Assembly (NCBI GenBank): GCA_964556755.1
Contig: CAZKXI010000002.1
Span: 186,001 to 250,000 of the forward strand
Reading direction: 5' to 3'
Length of the DNA: 64,000 nucleotides
DNA from: UBA4085 sp964556755
GTDB taxonomy: Bacteria; Acidobacteriota; Aminicenantia; Aminicenantales; UBA4085
A model generated the notes under the pieces. That model made no database searches. It saw only the letters and a list, made by a program, of their open reading frames with translations, and had not been told where the DNA came from. This document shows positions 16,112-25,853 of this stretch, in pieces. The position numbers were made by a program, and so were the translations under genes. Numbering within the stretch: position 1 is the stretch's first letter; each line of letters opens with the position of its first letter.

Positions 16112-17722
16112 CTAGCTCTCGAGCTTGGCGAGAAGAGCCGCGGCTTTGTCCTTGAATTGGGGATGGGCGGCGGCCTTCTCGGCAGCCGGACGGGCTTTGT
16201 CGGGCGCGCCGCCGTTGAACCAGGCCACGGCAGCGTTGTAAAGGGCCGTGGCCCCGGTGGCCCGCGTCACCCGCATCTGGCCTTCCTTCCTGGCCAGCAT
16301 GGCCGCCCGCCGCGGCTCGGGCAACGGGGCGGCCCGGATCTCGGCGATCTTGCTCTCGATCTCCGTCTCCCTCTGCCCGATGATCTTGGCAGCTGTCTCG
16401 TAATATCCGGCCGCCTCGCTCCATCGTCCCCGCCCGTCGTTGATCCGCCCCAAGCCGAATAGCGCCTCGATGTTTCCCGCCCCGTACTCCAACGCCTTCA
16501 GAAACTCTTTCTCCGCCCGGTCGGGCTGGGCCAGCTCCAGGGCGACGGTTCCGGCCAGGCCGAAAACCTCCGAGCTTGTCGGCAGCCGCCCCTTGGACTC
16601 CTCGATATGGGCTTGGGCTTCCGCCTCGAGCCCCTGGGCGTGGCGGTTCCAGGCCAGCCAGTAGTTGGCCTCGCCGATCAGCCAGTTGCCGAGCTCGATC
16701 ATCCTCTGGAGCACGGCGACCGACTCCTCGTGCCGGCCCAGCGAAGCCAGGCTGATGGCCTTGCCCAGCAGCGCGTCCCGGTATTCGGGCGAGAGAGCCA
16801 AGGCCTTGTCGTAGTAGGCCAGGCTCTTCTCGTGCTCCTCGGTCGCGGTGTAGATGCTGGCCAGGAAGATGGGGATTTGGGGCGTGTCGGGGAGGCCGGC
16901 CTCGGCTTTCAGGAAATTCTCCTCCGCGCCCAGCAGCCGCCCCTGCCGCAAGGCCATCTCGCCCAGATGAAACCAGGCTTCCCAAAAGTCGGGATCGTCC
17001 GCCACCAGCTTCCCCAGCGCCTCGGGCTGCTCCCGCAAATAGCGGATGGCGTTCAAGTACCGCATCAGCTTCGACTCGGGGAACAGGGCGAAGACCGGCG
17101 AGAAGTCCTCCTCGCCCGCGCGCAGCGTCGCCCTCGAGGCGTTGAAGGTGAGGTAGCAGTAAGCGTGGAAGTCGTCCGCCGCGGCCTTGGCCCTCGAGGC
17201 GGCTTGCTGAGCCTTGGCCTCAGCCATCAGCTTGTCCAGGTCTTTCTGGGTCCACTCGCGGCCCAGGGGCCGGATGCTGCGGGCCAGGTCCGTCTGGATG
17301 CCGGCCGAGCGGGAGACCGGGGCAACCTCAGCCTGATCGACCATGATCGCGTATCCCCCCAAAGCCGGGTGGGCCTGGATCAGGGCGCGGGCTTTGCCCG
17401 CGGTCGCGCTGCGGATGATGCCCAGCTGGCGCTCCCGGATCTGGAGCAGGATCAAGGACCGCAGATAGGTCTCCGCGGCCTTCTCCCGATCCTTCCGTCC
17501 CGGCCGCGACTCGAGCTCGGCCCCGATGGCCGCCGCCCGCTTGAAGCCGGCGTAGGATCCCCGGGCCAGCGCCGCCTTCGCCTCGGCCAGCCGGACGTCC
17601 AGAGCCGGCGGCCGCGGCGCGTCCAGCTTCGGCCCTTTTCCGGCCGAGGCGCAGGCGGCGGCGATCAGGATGGATAGGATGGCGAGTCCGGCGGCGGACC
17701 GGGCGGTCATTCTCAGAGACAT
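16112..17722 (-). CDS. TPR-repeat lipoprotein
   Basis: A 536-residue protein that starts with a signal sequence ending in a lipobox-like LIAAAC, so it is probably lipid-anchored. The rest is helical with several tetratricopeptide repeats, clear ones at about residues 245-345 (FWEAWFHLGEMALRQGRLLGAEENFLKA, ... HEKSLAYYDKALALSPEYRDALLGKA) and 390-440 (PDRAEKEFLKALEYGAGNIEALFGLG). TPR arrays are protein-binding scaffolds; the partner is unknown. ATG 17722 follows GGGGGAGGACGCCGCC and is preferred to one six codons upstream. It is downstream of the methyl-folate fusion gene but has its own promoter. The stop TAG abuts repeat sequence and an in-frame TonB domain. Confidence 0.83.
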   Translation of the reverse strand: MSLRMTARSAAGLAILSILIAAACASAGKGPKLDAPRPPALDVRLAEAKAALARGSYAGFKRAAAIGAELESRPGRKDREKAAETYLRSLILLQIRERQLGIIRSATAGKARALIQAHPALGGYAIMVDQAEVAPVSRSAGIQTDLARSIRPLGREWTQKDLDKLMAEAKAQQAASRAKAAADDFHAYCYLTFNASRATLRAGEEDFSPVFALFPESKLMRYLNAIRYLREQPEALGKLVADDPDFWEAWFHLGEMALRQGRLLGAEENFLKAEAGLPDTPQIPIFLASIYTATEEHEKSLAYYDKALALSPEYRDALLGKAISLASLGRHEESVAVLQRMIELGNWLIGEANYWLAWNRHAQGLEAEAQAHIEESKGRLPTSSEVFGLAGTVALELAQPDRAEKEFLKALEYGAGNIEALFGLGRINDGRGRWSEAAGYYETAAKIIGQRETEIESKIAEIRAAPLPEPRRAAMLARKEGQMRVTRATGATALYNAAVAWFNGGAPDKARPAAEKAAAHPQFKDKAAALLAKLES

Positions 17723-17765
17723 GGCGGCGTCCTCCCCCATGGAGAATACGTCTCAAACCGCCGAA

Positions 17766-17795
17766 ACATTAACACGACCCAAGGCGACGGCTCAA
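17766..17795 (-). promoter_or_regulatory. Promoter of the TPR lipoprotein gene
   Basis: On the minus strand: TTGAGC (17795-17790), an 18-bp spacer, and TAATGT (17771-17766) with a TGn extension. The stretch TGTTAATGTT is shared with the promoter at 30406-30435, which has the same spacing. Confidence 0.5.
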
Positions 17796-20287
17796 GCCTT
17801 GCGCTTGCGGTTGGCCCGGCAAAAGGCCATCATGGCCTCAATGGCCTTCTGGCCGGCGGCCGGCGTACCGTCCTGTCCGGCGAAGGCCTCGACGAACGCC
17901 ACAAGCTCCGGCGCCGCGGCATGGTCCTCGTAGTCGTGGAGGACGTTGACGATGGCCGCGTCCAGACCGCAGCGCCGGGCCACGGCCAGGTAGGCCCGGC
18001 AGACTCCGGTTCGCCGCCCCGGCAGGTCGCGCACGGCGTTGGTGATGCCCAACGAGAGATGGACGCCCCGCAGGGCGGGATCGCGGCGCACCCGCCGGAT
18101 CGTCTCGAAGGTCCGGTACGTGTAGCCGGGCGTGTCGGCGGATAGGGGCATGTCGATGGCCAGCGGAAAGACGGTCGAGTCGATGAAGATGTCCCCCGGC
18201 CGGAAGCCGTGCCCCTGAACGGCGGCCCGGACCATCTCGCGGGCCATGTCCAGGAGCTCCTCGACGCTGTAGACGCCCTCGTGCCCGGCGTGCTTCTCGT
18301 CCACCAGCATGCCGATGAACCGGAAGGCGTGACGGGCCCGCAGCGGCAGCAGGCGGTCCATGGTGTAGGTCTTGACCGCGTTCAGCAGGGGAACGGCGAT
18401 CCCGGACGGCGCCCCGTCATACCAAGCCTCCAGCCCCGCTTCCAGGACCTCCGGCGAGCCGCTGTCGACGCAGACCGGCCGTCCCTCGCCGTGGGCCCGG
18501 ACGAACCGGACATAGTCGGCCATCATCCGCCGGCGGGCCTCCAGGTCCGAGCCGCCGAAGGCGTCGACGTTGACGTCGATATACGCGGCTCCATGCACGA
18601 TCTGGGACTTGAGGAGCGAGAGGAGATAATCGCGAGCCCCGCCGGGCTTGTCCAGGCCGCCCTCCCCTGTCGTCCCCGCTTCCGCCATGGCCGCCGCCGT
18701 GCGGGGGATGCTTCCATGCAGCAGCTCGCCGATCTGGATCAGCCGGCGCGGCCGGGCATGGTCGCGCCCGAGGTAGTAGTTCGGGATCGAGGCGGTATGG
18801 GCCAGAGAGGGAAGCCGGTCGGCGTTGGCCCGGGAGGCGAGCCGCTCCAACCCGGCCGGCCCCTCGCTGGCCGCGGCTCGATAGATCGACTCGGCCACGC
18901 AGACGCGGTCGGGATGGGTCCCGCAGCGCCCGAGCGGATCCGCGTCGCCGCAGGGCGGATTGGACAGCCCTTTCTCGCAGCGGCCCAGGGTGCAGAGGCC
19001 GAAGTTCTCCGGCAGGTAGCAGTCGCCGCACTCCTGGCAGTCGAAGAGCAGGGATTTGACGGCCGCTTCGCCGGCCCGGACCGCGGCGTAGAGAAAGCCG
19101 CGCCCCCGGCGAATCGAGCCCGAGGACCGCAAGCAAGCCTTGACCGCGCCGTAGGCGCCCCGCTCGGGCGTCATCAGGCCCCGATGCGTTGCGTCGAAGG
19201 CGCGTTTCCCCGCCCCGGACCGAGGCTTGGACAAGGAGCGGCGCCGGCCGTCCTCATCATATAGGTAGAAGGGCATCGCGCTCCCCGGCAGGCGCCCGGG
19301 CCCGAAATCGAGCTTGGATCTCTGCTCCCTCCAGCCCGAGCCGATCTCGGCCGCGCGAGCCAGGATGGCGACCATGGCCGCATGGTCCGGGAGTCCGCCC
19401 AAATCGACGCCCGCCGCTCCCAGATCGCGGTACATGGCCGTCTGCAGGGCGGCCCGCTCGATCGCCTCTCCGGCCGCTTCCCCCGAAACCGTCTCGAAGA
19501 GCCGGCGGCTGACATGGCACCCCGGGAGCTTGCCTTCGGCCATGAGCCGGGGCGCCGATGTGCGCGCTGTCAAGATAAAGACGTTGCCGAAGACCGGCAC
19601 GGAAAGTCCCTCTTCGGCAAGATAGCGGAACAGCTCCTCGCTCTTGCGCGAATCCCAGCCCATCTGGGTGATGACCGCCTCCGCCCCGGCCCGCAGCTTC
19701 TTGCCCAGCTTGAAGTACTGCTGCATCTGGGAGGCTTCGGTGTATTTGAAGGGCGAGACCGCCGCCAGGGGCAGGAACTGGTGGACGCCCTCGAAGCGGC
19801 CCGCCGGAGCGCCGGCCCAAGCGCCGAAATTGAGCTCCCGGATCAGCCCGAGCAGGCCGATCGCGTCGACCTCAAAGACGCCCTTGGCCGAGGCGGGCTT
19901 GTCGCCCGTCAGGGCCAGCACGGCGTCCAGGCCGAGAGCCCGCAGGCCCAGCAGATAAGACCGGATGGCCTCGGCGTTGTGGTCCTTGGCCGAGACGTGG
20001 GGAACGACGTCCAGCTCGCCCCACAAGCCCTCCCGATCCAAGACGGCGAAGACGTCGGCCGGGCTGAGCGAGGCGGTCCCGTTGGGGCTCTGCGGGATGG
20101 TCACTCCGGCCAGGGCAAAGCCCGGCGGGAGGGCGTCTCCGGATCCGGCGGCGCGAAGGAAAGACCGAAAATTCGCCAAGCCGTGCCCCGGTTCGGGGAC
20201 AAGCTCGGCCAGGACGAGGAACGAACGGTCCTCGCCGCCAGCCCCTGACCGGTTAGGCAGGCGGCTTCTCAAGCTGATCCTGGCCAT
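17792..20287 (-). CDS. Fused methylene-THF reductase / MetV Cys-rich domain / methyl-THF methyltransferase
   Basis: This 831-residue protein appears to join three domains. Residues 1 to about 330 read as a MetF-like methylenetetrahydrofolate reductase barrel (LAGVTIPQSPNG, VVPHVSAKDHN, DAVLALTGDKP, PVFGNVFILT). Residues 380-490 carry a dense Cys cluster beginning CQECGDC at 417, as in the MetV/MTHFR_C domain that supports FAD-MetF in acetogens. Residues 520-810 match a pterin-binding barrel of the AcsE/MtgA methyltransferase type (GAAYIDVNVDAFGG, RPVCVDSGSPEVLEAGL, LSLGITNAVRDLPGR). One chain could therefore make methyl-THF and hand the methyl to a corrinoid protein, such as the one at 2650-3267; that pairing is inferred. 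AAAGGAGCCCGCTGAG precedes the ATG. The start of the Wood-Ljungdahl or methionine branch is not nearby. Confidence 0.85.
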   Translation of the reverse strand: MARISLRSRLPNRSGAGGEDRSFLVLAELVPEPGHGLANFRSFLRAAGSGDALPPGFALAGVTIPQSPNGTASLSPADVFAVLDREGLWGELDVVPHVSAKDHNAEAIRSYLLGLRALGLDAVLALTGDKPASAKGVFEVDAIGLLGLIRELNFGAWAGAPAGRFEGVHQFLPLAAVSPFKYTEASQMQQYFKLGKKLRAGAEAVITQMGWDSRKSEELFRYLAEEGLSVPVFGNVFILTARTSAPRLMAEGKLPGCHVSRRLFETVSGEAAGEAIERAALQTAMYRDLGAAGVDLGGLPDHAAMVAILARAAEIGSGWREQRSKLDFGPGRLPGSAMPFYLYDEDGRRRSLSKPRSGAGKRAFDATHRGLMTPERGAYGAVKACLRSSGSIRRGRGFLYAAVRAGEAAVKSLLFDCQECGDCYLPENFGLCTLGRCEKGLSNPPCGDADPLGRCGTHPDRVCVAESIYRAAASEGPAGLERLASRANADRLPSLAHTASIPNYYLGRDHARPRRLIQIGELLHGSIPRTAAAMAEAGTTGEGGLDKPGGARDYLLSLLKSQIVHGAAYIDVNVDAFGGSDLEARRRMMADYVRFVRAHGEGRPVCVDSGSPEVLEAGLEAWYDGAPSGIAVPLLNAVKTYTMDRLLPLRARHAFRFIGMLVDEKHAGHEGVYSVEELLDMAREMVRAAVQGHGFRPGDIFIDSTVFPLAIDMPLSADTPGYTYRTFETIRRVRRDPALRGVHLSLGITNAVRDLPGRRTGVCRAYLAVARRCGLDAAIVNVLHDYEDHAAAPELVAFVEAFAGQDGTPAAGQKAIEAMMAFCRANRKRKA

Positions 20288-20601
20288 CTCAGCGGGCTCC
20301 TTTCTGCTGTTCCGAGCGCGTACAAGGCCCGGTATTCTATCACAAAGGGCCTCCCCTTCTAAGGCCTTTCATCGGGTCGCCCCCGCCCCTCGACCCGGGA
20401 GGGGCTCTCGGCGCCGCCTCAGGCCGGGATGGGCTCCGGCCGCCCGCGCGACCCGCGGGGCGAGATCCGGCCGGGCCCGGTTCGGGCGCCAGGCGAACGT
20501 TTGCCTCGCCCCTAACGTTGAGATATGATGAGCCGGTATTTTCGAAGCTTCGCTTCGGATGATCCCGGCATCTCGCTCATGCCGCAAGGAGGCCCCTTCC
20601 C
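20288..20601. promoter_or_regulatory. Divergent intergenic region with promoters on both strands
   Basis: Rightward: TTGCCT (20501-20506), a 17-bp spacer and TATGAT (20524-20529), a good promoter for the S9 peptidase gene with a leader of about 65 nt. That leader holds a small CGAAGC/GCTTCG-type hairpin near 20551-20566. Leftward: TTAGAA (20362-20357), 17 bp, TAGAAT (20339-20334), a weaker candidate for the methyl-folate fusion gene. I see no gene in this stretch. Confidence 0.6.
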
Positions 20602-23553
<2,952 letters not shown>

Positions 23554-23679
23554 ATGATGGAGGGGGACACCCGACAGGGCTCCCGAGCTTTTTTATTGAC
23601 GTTTTTGGGCGGTTTTTGTCGCTCGCAGCTCCGCTTCCTGGGGCCGCTCATCGCCCTTGGGATGGCCGGTCCTTCCCTC

Positions 23680-23708
23680 TTGACATATTCATTATTTTTT
23701 ATATAATG
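23680..23708 (+). promoter_or_regulatory. Consensus promoter and possible operator of the arsR-trx operon
   Basis: Perfect TTGACA (23680-23685), a 16-bp spacer and perfect TATAAT (23702-23707), inside an A+T-rich island unlike its surroundings. An inverted repeat CATTAT (23690-23695) / ATAATG (23703-23708) overlaps the spacer and -10, where an ArsR-type repressor would be expected to bind. Confidence 0.8.
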
Positions 23709-23735
23709 TACGTGAGATGTTTAGGGAGTATGGTC

Positions 23736-24020
23736 ATGAAGACAGCGGTCTCTGAAGTCGCTCCTTGGTCCCAACGATTCAAGGCTCTCGCCCATCCGGC
23801 GAGGCTTTTGCTGCTGAAGCGGCTTTTGGAGAGCGAGCGCTGCGTATCCGACGTCGAGAAGTGCCTCGGCCTGTCGCAGCCCAACGTCTCGCAGCACCTG
23901 AGGATCCTCAAGGACGCAGGGATCATCGTGGGCCGCCGAGAGCGGACCCGGATCTGCTACCGCATCGCCGATGACCGGATCGCCCGCATCCTAAAAATCA
24001 CCCTGGAGAAAGGCTCATAG
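23736..24020 (+). CDS. ArsR-family winged-helix transcriptional regulator
   Basis: A 94-residue protein with the ArsR/SmtB winged helix: FKALAHPARLLLLKRLLESERCVSDVEKCLGLSQPNVSQHLRILKDAGIIVGRRERTRICYRI. It has three cysteines, Cys36 and Cys43 around helix 3 and Cys74 in the wing. The ERCVSDV segment keeps only one Cys of the classical ELCVCDL metal site, so thiol/redox or other metal sensing is possible. ATG 23736 is preferred because AGGGAG sits 7 bp upstream; the ATG two codons earlier is too close to it. Thioredoxin follows 2 bp after the stop, and the promoter carries a dyad, so the regulator probably represses its own operon. Confidence 0.88.
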   Translation: MKTAVSEVAPWSQRFKALAHPARLLLLKRLLESERCVSDVEKCLGLSQPNVSQHLRILKDAGIIVGRRERTRICYRIADDRIARILKITLEKGS

Positions 24021-24022
24021 TC

Positions 24023-24361
24023 ATGTCCAACGTCATTCATGTGACCGACGCCAGCTTCGAGACCGAAGTCCTGAAATCCCCCCTTCCCGTCGTCGTCGAC
24101 TTCTGGGCCCCCTGGTGCGGCCCCTGCCGGATGATGGCCCCCGTCCTGGAGGCCGCTTCCGATCGCTGGGCCGGCCGGGTCAAGGTCGCCAAGCTCGATA
24201 CGGACGAGAACGGCGAGCGGGCCATGAAGCACGGCATCTCGGCCATCCCGACCCTGATCCTCTTCGAGGGCGGCCGGGAGAAGGACCGAGCCGTCGGCTT
24301 CCTTCCGGCGGCGCGGTTGGATGAATGGCTGGGCAAATTCGCGCCGGCCGCCCAATCCTGA
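24023..24361 (+). CDS. trxA: Thioredoxin
   Basis: A 112-residue cytoplasmic thioredoxin with the classical active site WCGPC, the buried-Asp strand VVVDFWAPW, the cis-Pro loop SAIPTLILF, and no signal peptide. It reduces protein disulfides and can recycle methionine sulfoxide reductases. It is translated from an ATG 2 bp after the ArsR stop, with GGAG inside the regulator's last codons, so the pair is coupled. The MsrB-MsrA fusion 211 bp downstream is a natural electron acceptor, although that enzyme looks membrane-anchored and exported. Confidence 0.95.
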   Translation: MSNVIHVTDASFETEVLKSPLPVVVDFWAPWCGPCRMMAPVLEAASDRWAGRVKVAKLDTDENGERAMKHGISAIPTLILFEGGREKDRAVGFLPAARLDEWLGKFAPAAQS

Positions 24362-24509
24362 CCCTCGCCCGCCGGGCACGTCCCCTCATCCCGATAAGCT
24401 CCTCTTTCGAGCCCTGGGGATCCGTCTACCGATTTGACGCTCCGTCGCCTGGCTCTTCTTCGCCAACAAAGGCTCGGGAGCCGTGTCGGGCATCCCCCTG
24501 TCGAGGGCC

Positions 24510-24537
24510 TTGACAATGCGCGTCTTTAATCTATATT
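24510..24537 (+). promoter_or_regulatory. Promoter of the msrBA gene
   Basis: TTGACA (24510-24515), a 16-bp spacer and TATATT (24532-24537), again in a short A+T-rich stretch, 34 bp before the ATG. The rest of the 24362-24571 gap shows no gene and no convincing terminator. Confidence 0.7.
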
Positions 24538-24571
24538 ATTACTATAGGATTTAGATAGTTTAGAGGCTGCC

Positions 24572-25588
24572 ATGAGATATCTGCAACGCGCCTTGATTCT
24601 GCTTGTGAGCCTGACGATCGGCTGGTCCGGCTGGAAGGGATTGAACGCCCTTCTCCTGGATGGACCGTCCCCGATCCCGACCCCGGCCCAAGGAGGCCAA
24701 GACATGCCCCTTAAGGTCCGCAAGACAGACGCCGAGTGGAAGAAGTCCCTTTCCCCGGAGCAGTACAAGGTCATGTTCCAGTGCAGCACCGAAGCGCCTT
24801 TCTCCGGCCGGTTCAACGATTTCTGGGAGAAAGGCCGCTACGAGTGCGCCGCCTGCGGGGCCGTCCTCTTCTCCTCCGACTCCAAGTACGAGCACGGCAC
24901 CGGATGGCCCTCGTTCAAGGCCCCTTGGGCCGAGGGCCATCTGACCTATCGGGAGGACCGCTCCTTGGGCATGACCCGGACCGAAGTCCTGTGCGCCTCC
25001 TGCGGCGCGCATCTCGGCCACGTCTTCGACGACGGGCCGGCCCCCACGAACCTCCATTACTGCATCAACTCGGCGGCCATGGCCTTCCGGCCCGCGGCCG
25101 ACGAAGCCCGGGCCCGGACCGAAGTGGCCACCTTCGCCGCCGGCTGCTTTTGGGGCGTCGAGTATAAGCTGGCCCGCCTGGACGGCGTCCTCTCGACCGC
25201 CGTCGGCTACACCGGCGGCACGCTCCGCAACCCCACCTACAAGAAGGTCTGCGGCGACGACACCGGCCACGCCGAAGCCGTCCAAGTCACCTTCGATCCT
25301 GCCCGCCTGCCCTACGAGGACCTGGTCCTCAAGTTCTTCGCCCTCCATGACCCGACCCAGGTCAATCGCCAGGGCCCCGATATCGGGACCCAATACCGCT
25401 CGGCCATCTTCTTCCACTCGGAAGCTCAGCGGGCCACGGCCGAGAAGGTCAAGGCTGAGCTGGAGAGGGAGGGGCGCTTCCGCGGCCGGATCGCGACCGA
25501 GATCGTCCCGGCCGGCGAGTTCTGGCGGGCCGAGGAATACCACCAGAAATACTACGAGAAGAACAAGCGGGGCGCCTGCGCCTTCTAG
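24572..25588 (+). CDS. msrBA: Bifunctional methionine sulfoxide reductase B/A, exported
   Basis: This 338-residue fusion begins with a membrane anchor or signal (RALILLVSLTIGWSGW). MsrB spans residues 45-175, with zinc cysteines 92/95 (CAAC) and 141/144 (CASC) and the catalytic Cys164 in LHYCINSAAM. MsrA spans residues 183-335, with the catalytic Cys192 in GCFWGVE and the later YRSAIFFHS and AEEYHQKYY motifs. Together they repair both R and S methionine sulfoxide in proteins, here probably on the periplasmic side. The B-then-A order differs from PilB. It follows the ArsR-thioredoxin pair under its own promoter, forming an oxidative-repair neighbourhood. Confidence 0.95.
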   Translation: MRYLQRALILLVSLTIGWSGWKGLNALLLDGPSPIPTPAQGGQDMPLKVRKTDAEWKKSLSPEQYKVMFQCSTEAPFSGRFNDFWEKGRYECAACGAVLFSSDSKYEHGTGWPSFKAPWAEGHLTYREDRSLGMTRTEVLCASCGAHLGHVFDDGPAPTNLHYCINSAAMAFRPAADEARARTEVATFAAGCFWGVEYKLARLDGVLSTAVGYTGGTLRNPTYKKVCGDDTGHAEAVQVTFDPARLPYEDLVLKFFALHDPTQVNRQGPDIGTQYRSAIFFHSEAQRATAEKVKAELEREGRFRGRIATEIVPAGEFWRAEEYHQKYYEKNKRGACAF

Positions 25589-25658
25589 CCTCCGGCCGGG
25601 GGCATGCCCGGAATAGGTCCTTCGCCGATTCCCGGGACGGCCAAGCGGTTCAGGCTGA
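25585..25658 (-). CDS. Possible C-terminal fragment of a gene cut by the assembly gap
   Basis: The minus strand out of the N gap reads SLNRLAVPGIGEGPIPGMPPAGG and stops at a TAG whose bases overlap the stop of msrBA (shared CTAG). The Gly/Pro-rich ending is plausible for a protein tail, but the fragment is too short to identify and could be chance. Confidence 0.25.
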
Positions 25659-25758
25659 NNNNNNNNNNNNNNNNNNNNNNNNNNNNNNNNNNNNNNNNNN
25701 NNNNNNNNNNNNNNNNNNNNNNNNNNNNNNNNNNNNNNNNNNNNNNNNNNNNNNNNNN
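25659..25758. other. Assembly gap (100 N)
   Basis: Exactly 100 unknown bases between msrBA and the helicase gene; the true length is unknown. Confidence 0.98.
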
Positions 25759-25833
25759 GGGCACTCCGTGATCTGCTCTGAACGGCGGCGCGGGCAAGGC
25801 CCGGTATCGCCCTTTCCGGAGAGGGCCGAAGCG

Positions 25834-25842
25834 CCTTATAAT
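25834..25842 (+). promoter_or_regulatory. -10 box directly upstream of the helicase gene
   Basis: Perfect TATAAT at 25837-25842, only 11 bp before the ATG at 25854. The -35 is poor (TTTCCG or TTCCGG). The expected transcript starts about 5 nt before the ATG, and there is no Shine-Dalgarno. Confidence 0.5.
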
Positions 25843-25853
25843 TCCCCCTCGCC

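Noticed and set aside
23554..23640. A terminator after the second S9 peptidase gene
   Set aside because: There are several T runs, but the only stem (GCTC/GAGC) has a loop of two bases. Termination there is possible but not shown.
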